Below are positions 24,582 through 33,444 of a stretch of DNA of 64,000 nucleotides, one piece after another. How positions within the stretch are numbered: position 1 is the first letter of the stretch; every line of letters begins with the position of its first letter. The position numbers were made by a program, and so were the translations under genes. The DNA is taken from NCBI RefSeq assembly GCF_001641335.1, contig NZ_LVEM01000002.1, forward strand, positions 909,663 through 973,662. Reading direction: 5' to 3'. The notes beneath the pieces are model-generated. The model made no database searches. It was not told the DNA's origin and saw nothing but the letters and a program-made list of their open reading frames with translations. This DNA comes from Bradyrhizobium stylosanthis. Its GTDB lineage: Bacteria; Pseudomonadota; Alphaproteobacteria; Rhizobiales; Xanthobacteraceae.

Positions 24582-26236
24582 CCCACCGCCTTCGCCGCCG
24601 CGCGCCCGGCATTGCGGCCCGAGAACAGGCAGCCGCCCAGAAAAGTGCCTTCCAGCGAGCGATAGCCGTGCACGCCGCCGCCGCCGAAGCCCGCGGCTTC
24701 GCCGACCGCGTAAAGGCCGGGAATGACCCTGCCCTCCGCGCCGAACACGCGGGAGTCGAGATCGGTCTCGAAGCCGCCCAGTGTCTTGCGGGTGAGGATG
24801 TTGAGCTTGACCGCGATGAGCGGCCCCTGCGCGGGATCGAGGATGCGGTGCGGCGAGGCGGTGCGGATCAGCTTGTCGCCGATATAGCGCCGCGCATTGT
24901 GGATGTTCATCACCTGCGCATCCTTGACGTAGGGATTGGCGATCTCGCGGTCGCGCGCCTCGATCTGCATTTTGATGTGCTCGAGCTTGAGCAGGTCGTT
25001 GCCGGCAAGCTTGTTCATCTCCGCCACAAGGTCCTCGATCTTGTCACGCACGATGAAGTCGACACCATGGCTTTTGAAGGCTTCGACCGGCGCCGGCGCG
25101 CCCTTGTTGGTGGCGCGCTTGATCGTCATGCGCCAGCTCTTGCCGGTGAGGTCGGGGTTCTGCTCGGAGCCCGACAGCGCGAACTCCTTCTTGATGATGC
25201 TCTGGGTCAGGACGAACCAGGAATAATCGTAGCCGGTGGACATGATGTATTGAAGCTGGCCGAGCGTGTCGGAGCCGGGGAAGAGCGGCGCCGGCAGCCG
25301 CGTGCCCGTGGCGTCGAACCACATCGAGGAGGGGCCGGGCAGGATGCGGATGCCGTGGCGCGGCCAGATCGGATTCCAGTTCTGGATGCCTTCGACGTAG
25401 TGCCACATGCGGTCGCGGTTGATCAGCCGCGCGCCGGTCTTCTCGGTGATGCCGATCATGCGGCCGTCGACATGCTCGGGCACGCCGGAGATCATGAACT
25501 TCGGGGGCTCGCCCAATCGTTTCGGCCAGTTCTGCCGAACCAGCTCGTGATTGCCGCCGATGCCGCCGGACGCCACGATCACGGCCTGCGCCTTCAGCGC
25601 GAATTCGCCGACGACGTTGCGCGACGAGCTCTTGCCGCGCTCGATAGTGTCGGGGGCGAGGATCGCGCCGCTGATGCCGTCCACGGTGCCGTTGGTGATG
25701 GAGAGCGCATCGACGCGGTGGCGGAACTTGAAGCTGAGCCGGCCGCTCTTCATGGCCTCGCGCGCGCGGCGCTCGAACGGTTCGACGATGCCGGGGCCGG
25801 TGCCCCAGGTGACGTGGAAGCGCGGTACCGAATTGCCGTGGCCCATCGCGTCGTAGCCGCCGCGTTCGGCCCAGCCGACCACGGGGAAGATGCGATGGCC
25901 CATTGCGCGCAGCCAGCCGCGCTTCTCGCCGGCGGCGAAGGCGACATAGGCCTCGGCCCATTTGCGCGGCCAGAAATCCTCGTCGCGGTCGAAGCCGGCG
26001 GTGCCAAGCCAGTCCTGCATTGCGAGGTCGAAGGAGTCCTTGATGCCGAGCCGGCGCTGCTCCGGCGAATCGACCAGGAATAATCCGCCGAACGACCAGA
26101 ACGCCTGGCCGCCGATCGACTGCTCGCCTTCCTGGTCGACCACGATCACGCGCTTGCCCGCATCGGCGATCTCCGTCGCGGCTACGAGGCCCGACAGTCC
26201 CGCGCCGACGACGATGACGTCGGTCTGTTCAGCCAT
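24578..26236 (-). CDS. FAD-binding dehydrogenase (KstD/fumarate-reductase flavoprotein family)
   Basis: A 552-residue flavoprotein. The Rossmann motif is VIVVGAGLSGLVAATEIADA with IVVDQEGE at the second strand, and near the C-terminus the FAD-closing motif GLYAVGEAAGFGGGGVHGYR. Middle motifs (VIVASGGIGGNHELV) match the family that includes 3-ketosteroid delta1-dehydrogenases and fumarate reductases. This long soluble subgroup is usually annotated simply as FAD-binding dehydrogenase; the substrate is unknown. ATG 26236 follows gggggaaggac. It overlaps the esterase start, so the two are translationally coupled. Confidence 0.9.
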   Translation of the reverse strand: MAEQTDVIVVGAGLSGLVAATEIADAGKRVIVVDQEGEQSIGGQAFWSFGGLFLVDSPEQRRLGIKDSFDLAMQDWLGTAGFDRDEDFWPRKWAEAYVAFAAGEKRGWLRAMGHRIFPVVGWAERGGYDAMGHGNSVPRFHVTWGTGPGIVEPFERRAREAMKSGRLSFKFRHRVDALSITNGTVDGISGAILAPDTIERGKSSSRNVVGEFALKAQAVIVASGGIGGNHELVRQNWPKRLGEPPKFMISGVPEHVDGRMIGITEKTGARLINRDRMWHYVEGIQNWNPIWPRHGIRILPGPSSMWFDATGTRLPAPLFPGSDTLGQLQYIMSTGYDYSWFVLTQSIIKKEFALSGSEQNPDLTGKSWRMTIKRATNKGAPAPVEAFKSHGVDFIVRDKIEDLVAEMNKLAGNDLLKLEHIKMQIEARDREIANPYVKDAQVMNIHNARRYIGDKLIRTASPHRILDPAQGPLIAVKLNILTRKTLGGFETDLDSRVFGAEGRVIPGLYAVGEAAGFGGGGVHGYRSLEGTFLGGCLFSGRNAGRAAAKAVG

Positions 26237-26501
26237 GTCCTTCCCCCTCCATCGGTTCCCCCCTGTAGTTGTCCGGATTGAAGCCAGCGGTTGCAACTGA
26301 GATCAAGGGCGTGGCGCGTAAGACCTCGTTAACTTGTTCCAGTTTGGGATTAAGTCCGTCCGAGTGCAGCGCCGACGCAACACTGGATTTGAATTTGTTT
26401 TGAGTCAGCCGGCCTGCCTAGACAAAACCTTGGTTACGACAGACGCTAGCTGTGCATCACCACCGGACACGCAGATTCGAATTCGACTGGGGCGGGGGAC
26501 A
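26237..26501. other. Divergent intergenic region
   Basis: 265 bp between two divergent starts, somewhat richer in A+T than the coding regions, likely holding promoters for both the flavoprotein gene and the exported ClpP-fold gene. I see no clear repeat or operator in it. Confidence 0.5.
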
Positions 26502-27023
26502 ATGAAGTTTCTGACGGGGTTGCTTGCGGCGGTTCTCCTGATCGCGGGCATGGGGGCTTCTCACGCGGTGGTTCGGATCGCGGATGACCGCGGCGGCCGG
26601 ATTGGAACCTACGTCGACAAATACCAGGACCTCAGGCAATCGGGTGAGACCGTCATCATCGACGGGCTCTGCGCCTCGGCCTGCACGATCGTCCTCGGCG
26701 CCATCCCGCACGACCGCATCTGCGTGACCTCGAGCGCGACACTCGGCTTCCACGCCGCCTGGGATTTCGGCACCAATGGCCGCGCCGTCACCAATCCCGA
26801 AGCCACCCAGATGCTCTATGCGATGTATCCCTCGCAGGTGAAGCGCTGGATTAGCCAGCGCGGTGGCCTGACCCCCCACATGCTGTTCCTGCGGGGCAAG
26901 CAGCTCCAGGCCATGTACAAGCCTTGCTACCTGGACGCACAGGCGTCGGCGATCAAGCCGGCACGCCGGCCCCTACCGCAGGCGGAGCAGCTCGAGACCG
27001 CCCGCGGCCAACTGCTGCACTGA
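26502..27023 (+). CDS. Exported protein with ClpP/crotonase-like fold (COG3904-like)
   Basis: A 173-residue exported protein. A signal peptide (MKFLTGLLAAVLLIAGMGASHA) precedes a compact domain with the block IDGLCASACTIVLGAI and then CVTSSATLGFHAAWDF. The Ser in CASAC and the His in GFHAA occupy the positions of the Ser-His pair in ClpP/SppA-like serine proteases, and two cysteines flank the Ser. Related periplasmic proteins are widespread in rhizobia, but their substrate is unknown. ATG 26502 is chosen because a signal peptide starts exactly there, after ggcgggggac. Confidence 0.75.
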   Translation: MKFLTGLLAAVLLIAGMGASHAVVRIADDRGGRIGTYVDKYQDLRQSGETVIIDGLCASACTIVLGAIPHDRICVTSSATLGFHAAWDFGTNGRAVTNPEATQMLYAMYPSQVKRWISQRGGLTPHMLFLRGKQLQAMYKPCYLDAQASAIKPARRPLPQAEQLETARGQLLH

Positions 27024-27151
27024 CGTTCCCCGGCAAGACGAGATCGTCTGGCTCGCCCGCGGTGCCTTCCGTGCCCGCGGCGCCTTGCCCGCAGGCGGTC
27101 TAAAGCCTATCTGAAAGCCAGGGAACCGGGGCCTTCGCCCCCATTGTTGTC

Positions 27152-27346
27152 ATGGCTCAACCACTGCACCCCGCCCATCCCGTACAGGACAATTCGCCCA
27201 CTGCCGGCCGGGCCTCATCCGTGCTGCTGTTGGCTGGCGCCGGCGTCGGCGGGCTGGTCGTGCTCGGCGTGCTGGCGCTCTGGTTCCACTACGGCAGCCA
27301 GGTGTTCTTCGAAATGATCAGGACCGGCTTCGCTGCCTGCTTCTGA
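27152..27346 (+). CDS. Small single-span membrane protein
   Basis: A 64-residue protein with one transmembrane helix (VLLLAGAGVGGLVVLGVLAL) after a 22-residue polar N-terminus, and a short C-terminal part ending FAACF. Its stop is 24 bp before the sco start, so it is likely in the same transcript and may act in cytochrome oxidase assembly; that role is inferred only from position. Confidence 0.6.
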   Translation: MAQPLHPAHPVQDNSPTAGRASSVLLLAGAGVGGLVVLGVLALWFHYGSQVFFEMIRTGFAACF

Positions 27347-27370
27347 TCTCCGACAGGAAGTTATCCGCTC

Positions 27371-27961
27371 ATGAGTTCCGCCGCCCGTCCGCTGGTGATC
27401 GCGACCGCCTTCGCTGCAAGCCTCGTCCTCGGGCTCCTGATCATGTTCTGGGCCATGGGCGGGGTCAGCAAGGTGGCGCAGCCGGCCGCGATCGGCGGCC
27501 CGTTCCAGCTCACCGACCAGAACGGCAAGGCCGTCACTGACAAGAGCCTGAAGGGCAAGCCGACCCTGATCTTCTTCGGCTACACCCATTGCCCCGACGT
27601 CTGCCCGACCTCGCTGTTCGAGATCTCGGAGGTGCTACGCGCGCTGGGCAAGGACGCCGACAAGGTCAACGCGGTCTTCATCTCGGTCGATCCCGAGCGC
27701 GACACCCCGGCGACGATGAAGGACTATCTGTCCAGCTTCGATCCGCATCTGGAGGGCCTGTCCGGCGATCCCGCCGAGACCGCTAAGGTAATCACGTCCT
27801 ACCGGGTCTATGCCAAGAAGGTCCCGACCAAGGACGGTGACTACACCATGGACCACACCGCCCTGATCTACCTGATGGACCGCGACGGCCGCTTCGTCTC
27901 GCCGTTCAACCTGAAGCGCACGCCCGAAGAGGCCGCGACGGATCTGAAGCGGTATCTCTGA
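27371..27961 (+). CDS. SCO1/SenC family copper chaperone
   Basis: A 196-residue membrane-anchored thioredoxin-fold protein. An N-terminal anchor (VIATAFAASLVLGLLIMFWA) precedes FQLTDQNGKAVTDKSLKGK and the copper site FFGYTHCPDVCPTS (CxxxC), with the distal His in TMDHTALIYLMD. Sco proteins deliver copper to the CuA centre of cytochrome c oxidase and act in the periplasm. Length and motifs are complete. A short hydrophobic protein gene precedes it by 24 bp. Confidence 0.94.
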   Translation: MSSAARPLVIATAFAASLVLGLLIMFWAMGGVSKVAQPAAIGGPFQLTDQNGKAVTDKSLKGKPTLIFFGYTHCPDVCPTSLFEISEVLRALGKDADKVNAVFISVDPERDTPATMKDYLSSFDPHLEGLSGDPAETAKVITSYRVYAKKVPTKDGDYTMDHTALIYLMDRDGRFVSPFNLKRTPEEAATDLKRYL

Positions 27962-27993
27962 CGGCCCGTCGCGGGCACAACACCCTCCACATC

Positions 27994-28078
27994 GTCATGG
28001 CCGGGCTTGTCCCGGCCATCCACGTTCTTGGGGTAGGCGCTAAAGCACGTGGATGCCCGGGACAAGCCCGGGCATGAC
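27994..28078. repeat. Intergenic repeat, 'gtcatgcccgggcttgtc' family
   Basis: Inverted arms gtcatggccgggcttgtcc and ggacaagcccgggcatgac, with inner ccacgt/acgtgg, separated by about 20 bp. Other members are at 40103, 42589, 45357 and 54779. Confidence 0.9.
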
Positions 28079-28180
28079 GGCTGAGAGACCTTCACCCTGG
28101 CCAACATTCCCCCCTCGCGTTCCCGGGTGGATGGTCTATAAGGCCCTCTGATCCCAACGAAATTCTTTGCTTTCCGGCCG

Positions 28181-29128
28181 ATGGCTCCATCGCAACAGGC
28201 GAAATCGTTCAAATCCGTCCGTGGCTTGCTGGCAGGGCTGGCCGCCGGCCTGTGCCTGCTCGCGGGCCTGCCCGGCGCGCAGGCCCAGGCCCCGGCCAAG
28301 CAGCCCCCGGCGGCAGCCCAAGGGACATCGCAGGCGACCCCGCAGGTCGCGCCCCAGGCGGCTCCCCAGGCCGTGCCGGGCTTCTGGGACCCGCGGCGGC
28401 GGCCTGAGCGGCCGGACCTGTCGCGCCTGACCGTGATCCGCTTCCTGACCGAGACCGACTATCCGCCGTTCAACTACACCGGCGCCGACGGCAATCCGGC
28501 CGGCTTCAACGTCGATCTCGCCCGCGCGCTGTGCGAGGAGATCAAGGTCACCTGCACGGTGCAGATGCGCCGCTTCGAGACCCTGGTCGACGCGCTCACC
28601 TCCAACCGGGGCGATGCCATCATCGCCTCGATGGCGGTGAGCCCGCAGCTGCGCGCCCGCGTCGACTTCACCGATCCCTATTACCGGGTGCCGGCGCGCT
28701 TCGTCTCACGCAAGGACGCGGTGATGCCGGAGATCCGCCCCGAATATCTCGAAGGCAAGAAGGTCGGCGCCATCGCCGGCTCTGCGCACGAGGCGTATCT
28801 GAAGGCGATGTTCACCGACGCCGAACTGCATCCCTATCCCAACGACGATGCGATGCGCGCCGCGCTCCGCAAGGGCGAGGTCGACTTCATCTTCGGCGAC
28901 GCCATCTCGCTCGCGTTCTGGATCAACGGCACTGATTCCGGCGATTGCTGCGCCTTCTCCGGCGGCCCCTTCGTGGAGAGCCGCTTCTTCGGCGAAGGCA
29001 TCGGCATCGCCGTCCGCAAGGGCAACGACGTGCTGCGCCAGGCCCTGAACTGGGCCCTGTTCCGCGTCTGGGAAAAGGGCCGCTACACCGATCTGTGGCT
29101 GCGCTATTTCTCGGTGAGCCCGTTCTAA
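28181..29128 (+). CDS. Orphan amino-acid-type ABC solute-binding protein (SBP family 3)
   Basis: A 315-residue periplasmic binding protein. After a signal peptide (LLAGLAAGLCLLAGLPGAQA) comes a Pro/Gln/Ala-rich linker of about 35 residues, then a standard SBP_bac_3 domain: IRFLTETDYPPFNYTGADGN, GFNVDLARALCEEI and YYRVPARFVSRKD. Such proteins bind polar amino acids or related ligands, or act as sensory proteins. No permease or ATPase gene is adjacent. Two cysteines (GDCCAF) are unusual. The start is the first ATG of the frame, 53 bp after an intergenic repeat region. Confidence 0.88.
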   Translation: MAPSQQAKSFKSVRGLLAGLAAGLCLLAGLPGAQAQAPAKQPPAAAQGTSQATPQVAPQAAPQAVPGFWDPRRRPERPDLSRLTVIRFLTETDYPPFNYTGADGNPAGFNVDLARALCEEIKVTCTVQMRRFETLVDALTSNRGDAIIASMAVSPQLRARVDFTDPYYRVPARFVSRKDAVMPEIRPEYLEGKKVGAIAGSAHEAYLKAMFTDAELHPYPNDDAMRAALRKGEVDFIFGDAISLAFWINGTDSGDCCAFSGGPFVESRFFGEGIGIAVRKGNDVLRQALNWALFRVWEKGRYTDLWLRYFSVSPF

Positions 29129-29146
29129 TTCCGCTGCCTTTCCATC

Positions 29147-29266
29147 GTCATTGCGAGGAGCCACCCGGTCCCGCCTTCGGCGGGCCGGATGACAGGCTCC
29201 GCGACGAAGCAATCCAGAACGTTTCCGCGGAAAGATTCCGGATGGCTTCGCTTCGCTCGCAATGAC
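29147..29266. repeat. Intergenic repeat, 'cattgcgag' family
   Basis: Long imperfect palindrome beginning gtcattgcgaggagccacc and ending gcttcgctcgcaatgac, containing gaagcaatccagaac as at 5669. It ends about 75 bp upstream of lysS. Confidence 0.85.
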
Positions 29267-29342
29267 GGTGGAGACGACGCGTCGCCCCACAAATTGCATT
29301 CTGCCGGGAAATCGCTATTTTCCGCGGCCCGGAGGCCCCTTG

Positions 29343-30986
29343 ATGTCCGTTATCGATCCCAGCATGAGCCCGAGCGATCTGCGTGCGCTCGCCGAACAAT
29401 CCAACGCCTGGCCGTTCGAGCAGGCGAAGGCCATTGTCGCGCGGCTGAAGAAAAGCCCGAAGGACGAGGTGCTGTTCGAGACCGGCTACGGACCGTCGGG
29501 CCTGCCGCATATCGGCACGTTCGGCGAGGTCGCGCGCACCTCGATGGTGCGGCATGCCTTCCGCGTGCTGACCGAGGACAAGATCAAGACTCGCCTGCTC
29601 GCGTTCTCCGACGACATGGACGGCTTCCGCAAGGTGCCGGACAACGTGCCGAACAAGGAGCTGCTGGCGCAATATCTCGGGCGCCCGCTCACCGCGGTGC
29701 CCGACCCGTTCTCGAACGAGCATCCGTCGTTCGGTGATGCCAACAACGCGCGGCTGCGCGCCTTCCTGGATCATTTCGGCTTCGACTACGAGTTTGCGAG
29801 CTCGACCGTCTATTACAAGTCGGGCCGCTTCGATGCGACGCTGCTCAAGATGCTCGCCGCCTACGATAAGGTCATGGAGATCATCCTGCCGACGCTCGGG
29901 CCCGATCGTCGCGCCACCTATTCGCCGTTCCTTCCCATCAGCAAGACCACAGGCGTCGTGCTGCAGGTGCCGATGATCCGCCGCGATGTCGCGGCCGGCA
30001 CGGTCACCTATGTCGACCCCGATACCAATGAAGAAGTCGAAACGCCCGTCACCGGCGGAAATGTAAAATGCCAGTGGAAGGCCGACTGGGCGATGCGCTG
30101 GGTCGCGCTCGGCGTCGACTATGAGATGGCCGGCAAGGACCTGATCGATTCCGTAAAACTGTCCGGCGCGATCGCGAAGGCGCTCGGCAGCGCGCCGCCT
30201 GAAGGCTTCAACTACGAGCTCTTCCTCGACGAAAAGGGCCAGAAGATCTCGAAGTCGAAGGGCAACGGCCTCACCATCGACGAGTGGCTGCGCTACGCCT
30301 CGCCGGAATCGCTGTCGCTGTTCATGTACCGCGAGCCGAAGGCGGCGAAGCGGTTGTTCTTCGACGTGATCCCGCGCCAGGTCGACGACTACCAGCAATT
30401 CATCGACGGCTTTGCGAAGCAGGACGGCAAGCAGCAGCTCGGCAATCCGGTCTGGCACATCCACAACGGCAAGCCGCCGCAGGGCGACATGCCCGTCACG
30501 TTCCAGCTTCTCCTGACGCTGGTGTCGTCGTCGAATGCGGAGAATGCCGAGACGCTGTGGGGTTTTATCGGCCGCTACCGTCCAGGCGTGAGCCCCAAGA
30601 CGCATCCCAAGCTCGATGCGATGGTCGGCTATGCCATCAACTATTATCGCGACTTCGTCGCGCCGACGAAGCAGTTCCGCGTGCCCACGGATACCGAGCG
30701 CGCCGCGCTGCAGGATCTGCGCGAGGCGCTGTCGCAGCTTCCGCAGGAGGCGTCCGCGGAGGACATCCAGAACGTCGTCTACGAGATCGGCCGCCGCGAG
30801 CCGTTCCTCGACCAGGTCAAGAAGGGCAAGGACGGCCGTCCCGGCGTCACGCTCGACTGGTTCAACATGCTGTACCAGGTGCTGCTCGGCCAGGAGAAGG
30901 GTCCGCGCTTCGGCTCCTTCGTCGCGGTCTACGGCGTGCAGAACGCGGTCAACATGATCGACGGCGCGCTGGCGCGGAGTGCGTGA
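29343..30986 (+). CDS. lysS: Lysyl-tRNA synthetase, class I
   Basis: A 547-residue class I LysRS that charges tRNA-Lys with lysine. The HIGH-type motif is [18 protein letters not shown] and the KMSKS-type motif is [11 protein letters not shown]; the C-terminal half is the helical anticodon-binding region. Most bacteria use an unrelated class II enzyme; the class I form is typical of alphaproteobacteria and archaea. ATG 29343 is used, with gaggcccctt upstream. It stands alone after a repeat and is followed by two intergenic repeats. Confidence 0.96.
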   Translation: MSVIDPSMSPSDLRALAEQSNAWPFEQAKAIVARLKKSPKDEVLFETGYGPSGLPHIGTFGEVARTSMVRHAFRVLTEDKIKTRLLAFSDDMDGFRKVPDNVPNKELLAQYLGRPLTAVPDPFSNEHPSFGDANNARLRAFLDHFGFDYEFASSTVYYKSGRFDATLLKMLAAYDKVMEIILPTLGPDRRATYSPFLPISKTTGVVLQVPMIRRDVAAGTVTYVDPDTNEEVETPVTGGNVKCQWKADWAMRWVALGVDYEMAGKDLIDSVKLSGAIAKALGSAPPEGFNYELFLDEKGQKISKSKGNGLTIDEWLRYASPESLSLFMYREPKAAKRLFFDVIPRQVDDYQQFIDGFAKQDGKQQLGNPVWHIHNGKPPQGDMPVTFQLLLTLVSSSNAENAETLWGFIGRYRPGVSPKTHPKLDAMVGYAINYYRDFVAPTKQFRVPTDTERAALQDLREALSQLPQEASAEDIQNVVYEIGRREPFLDQVKKGKDGRPGVTLDWFNMLYQVLLGQEKGPRFGSFVAVYGVQNAVNMIDGALARSA

Positions 30987-31010
30987 GGCACGTCGTGAAC
31001 GCGTAGCGTC

Positions 31011-31094
31011 GTAGCCCGGATGAGCAAGGCGACATCCGGGGTCTTCGCGCGCCGCACCAGCGGCCCCGGATGTCGCTGCGCTCATCCGGGCTAC
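31011..31094. repeat. Intergenic repeat, 'gtagcccggatg' family
   Basis: Inverted arms gtagcccggatgagcaagg and gctcatccgggctac with inner gacatccgggg/ccccggatgtc. A single related half is seen at 4558-4589. Confidence 0.85.
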
Positions 31095-31123
31095 GGACCT
31101 TTATTCAATCGCCAACTCTCTCC

Positions 31124-31260
31124 GTCGTCCCGGCGAAGGCCGGGACCCATAACCACAGGGAGAAGTGAGGCGAAGATTCGCAGTTGCGCTTCCGTCGGTA
31201 CGACGACTGTGGTGCTTCGATAGATCACGCGGTATGGGTCCCGGCCTTCGCCGGGACGAC
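31124..31260. repeat. Intergenic repeat, 'cggcgaaggccgggacccata' family
   Basis: Arms gtcgtcccggcgaaggccg and cggccttcgccgggacgac, with inner gggacccata/tatgggtccc, lie between lysS and the carbonic anhydrase gene. Confidence 0.9.
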
Positions 31261-31271
31261 GGGCTGCCTTC

Positions 31272-32024
31272 TCAAATCGACCGCAGCACGTAACGCCGGT
31301 TGTCCTTCTGCACCGGCCTTGCGTTCATCGGGTAGAGCTTTGCGAACGCCGCGACGTCGCCCGCCGACACCTGGATCGGATCGGTCAGCAGCAGCCATTC
31401 GACCACTTCCGAGCAGGGCGGCGTCGTCAGCGAGCCGGAATAGCGGTAATAGCCGAGCTTCGGCGGCAGCAGGGAGAGCGGATCGATGCTGGCATCCGCC
31501 TTCACCGCGGGGCCTTCCGCCGCGGGCATCGTCTTGATGATCTTGCCGAAGGCCGGGTTCGGCTTGCCCTCGGCCATCAGCACGCCGACCACGGCGAGCC
31601 CGCCGGCATCGTTGCGGTGGACGAAATGCGCCTCCATCGGAAAGTTCTTGCCGCCGATCATGTGCTCGCTCGGCCGGTGGAAGTGCACCTGGAGCAGCTT
31701 GTATTTGACGTCGCCGAGAAGAAGCGTGCTGCCCTCGGCGAAGTTGAGCTGGATAGTGTGCCCGTTGTTGACGATTGTGTCGGCGTTCCGGCTCCAGTTC
31801 AGCCTCAGCGCGGGGAGTTGCGACTTGACCGTCGCCTCGATGTCGATCGGCGATTGTTGCAGGCCGACCGCACAGGCCTTGTTGCCCGCGTCGAGGTCGC
31901 CCCACTTGCCCGGGCCGGCGGCGCCTTCATAGCCCCAATGCACGCCTTCGGCGGCGAAGGCCGGCTTGCACAGCGGGCAAAGCGCAAGACCCGCGAGTGC
32001 TTTCAATGCGTGGCGGCGATTCAT
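31272..32024 (-). CDS. Periplasmic alpha carbonic anhydrase
   Basis: A 250-residue alpha-class carbonic anhydrase, hydrating CO2 to bicarbonate. The signal peptide starts MNRRHALKALAGLALCPLC and has a twin Arg. The zinc ligands are in LLQVHFHRPSEHM (His-x-His) and MEAHFVHRND; the substrate-binding YSGSLTTPPCSEVVEW block is complete. The QQSPIDIE start of the mature enzyme matches the family. ATG 32024 is chosen at the start of the signal peptide. It is monocistronic and likely secures CO2/HCO3- balance in the cell envelope. Confidence 0.95.
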   Translation of the reverse strand: MNRRHALKALAGLALCPLCKPAFAAEGVHWGYEGAAGPGKWGDLDAGNKACAVGLQQSPIDIEATVKSQLPALRLNWSRNADTIVNNGHTIQLNFAEGSTLLLGDVKYKLLQVHFHRPSEHMIGGKNFPMEAHFVHRNDAGGLAVVGVLMAEGKPNPAFGKIIKTMPAAEGPAVKADASIDPLSLLPPKLGYYRYSGSLTTPPCSEVVEWLLLTDPIQVSAGDVAAFAKLYPMNARPVQKDNRRYVLRSI

Positions 32025-32139
32025 CGTAGTCCCCCTCGAGATCAATTTGATCGGTGATGCGCGCGCAACCTAGGCGAGAGGGTTCGTGAGTCGCAATGGC
32101 GATTGCGGCACGCACCCGTGTCATGGTCCGGTCACGTCG

Positions 32140-32793
32140 TCACTGGCTCGCCCACACGATCCGCATGATCCAGCCGACGTCGCTGGTCGCCATCGTCCGT
32201 TCGGCGAGGGAGGCATCGAGCGGCTGCAAGTCCAGCGCCTTTGCCGTGCGGCGCTTCAGCATCGCGAGGATCACCTCGCCCGCTGTGGTCTTCACCACGA
32301 CGCGATCGCCCTTGCGGACCGGCGCGTCGGGCGAGACCAGGATGACGTCGCCGTCGCGATAGACCGGCGCAAGCGCATCGCTGGATATCTCCAGAGCGAA
32401 AGTCTGGCTGTCGTCGGCCGCCGGAAGCGCGATCTCGCTCCAATCCTTGCCGGATGGAAGGCCGGCCTCGTCGAACGCGCCGCTCGCACCGGCCAGCGCG
32501 AAGTCGAGCAGCGGCACCGAGCGGCCGCCGCCTTGATCGTCGTCGACAAGCCTTGCGAAGGTGTCGATCGAGGCCCCGGTCGCCGCCAGCGCCTTGGCGA
32601 TCGATTCGGTCGAGGGCCAGCGCTCGCGGCCGTGCGAGGTGACGCGCTTCGACCTGTTGAAGGTGGTGGGGTCGAGCCCGGCGCGCTTGGCAAGACCGGA
32701 CGGCGACAGGCCGGCGCGCGCCGCCAGCCGGTCCAGCGCGACCCAGATCTGGTCGTGGGTCAGTATCCTCTGCGCTTTGGCTTGTCTGACCAT
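32140..32793 (-). CDS. S24-type transcriptional repressor (LexA/CI-like fold), apparently without catalytic Ser
   Basis: A 217-residue regulator with an N-terminal helix-turn-helix (GLSPSGLAKRAGLDPTTFNR) and a C-terminal S24 domain. In self-cleaving members the motif GDSMEP holds the catalytic Ser; here the aligned segment is SSDALAPVYRDGD, with Ala at that place. A lysine is kept at the partner position (AMLKRR). It therefore probably does not autocleave, and may instead sense a ligand or act as a stable repressor. ATG 32793 is used; ATG 32814 is possible. Confidence 0.85.
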   Translation of the reverse strand: MVRQAKAQRILTHDQIWVALDRLAARAGLSPSGLAKRAGLDPTTFNRSKRVTSHGRERWPSTESIAKALAATGASIDTFARLVDDDQGGGRSVPLLDFALAGASGAFDEAGLPSGKDWSEIALPAADDSQTFALEISSDALAPVYRDGDVILVSPDAPVRKGDRVVVKTTAGEVILAMLKRRTAKALDLQPLDASLAERTMATSDVGWIMRIVWASQ

Positions 32794-33099
32794 GGAAGGT
32801 CCAGCCCGTCGCAACCCAGGAAAACTGTCCTCAAATCAACCGGTTTTCCGTTTTTCGCGCAAGAGGCGCCGGGGACAGGGTTTGCAAGCGCGGTGGATAC
32901 CGCTCGGCGCAGGGAAAACGCGGCAAAACCGGAATTGGGGGGCTCGTTCCGATTTCATCGCGGCGGAATTGGCTCTAAGTCTTGAGTTCGGAGAGGGCGG
33001 CCTTTACGGTCGCCGCCGGGGTTCAGGGACCCCCGAGAGACGGAAAAACCCAAGAGACTCAACGAGCTGTCTCAAAGAGCAAACAGGGCTGCGTAGGCG
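32794..33099. promoter_or_regulatory. Divergent intergenic region with candidate operator
   Basis: 306 bp between the S24 repressor and DUF952-pyrD. It contains a 7-bp inverted repeat GGAAAAC (32819-32825) / GTTTTCC (32843-32849) right by the repressor start, and a related gggaaaac at 32907 onward. These could be an autorepression site. No gene is seen in the gap. Confidence 0.45.
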
Positions 33100-33444
33100 G
33101 TGGTCAAGATCTACAAAATTTGTCCGGCCTCGGCCTGGCGCGAGGCGGAACGGCACGGCGTGTACCAGGGCAGCGCGGACGATTCGCGCGACGGCTTCAT
33201 CCATTTCTCGACGGCGGCCCAGGTTCCCGAGACCTTGCGCAAGCACTATCTTGGGCAGCGCGCGCTGTTCCTGGTCGAGGTCGACGGCGATGCGCTCGGC
33301 AGCGAGCTGCGCTGGGAGCGCTCCCGCAACGAGGAGCTGTTTCCGCATCTCTATGGCGAGCTCGATCTCGGCGCCGTCATCTCGGTGATGAACCTCAACA
33401 TGCGCTCCGATGGCGGGCACGACGTTCCGGAGCTTCTCCCGTGA
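33100..33444 (+). CDS. DUF952 family protein
   Basis: A 114-residue DUF952 protein of unknown function. Landmarks are IYKICPASAWREAERHG, DSRDGFIHFSTAAQ (family core) and the late FPHLYGELDLGAV. Its fold is related to ADP-ribosyltransferase-like domains in some predictions, but no activity is established. Translation starts at GTG 33100. Its stop overlaps the pyrD start (GTGA), a conserved pairing in related rhizobia from memory. Confidence 0.92.
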   Translation: MVKIYKICPASAWREAERHGVYQGSADDSRDGFIHFSTAAQVPETLRKHYLGQRALFLVEVDGDALGSELRWERSRNEELFPHLYGELDLGAVISVMNLNMRSDGGHDVPELLP

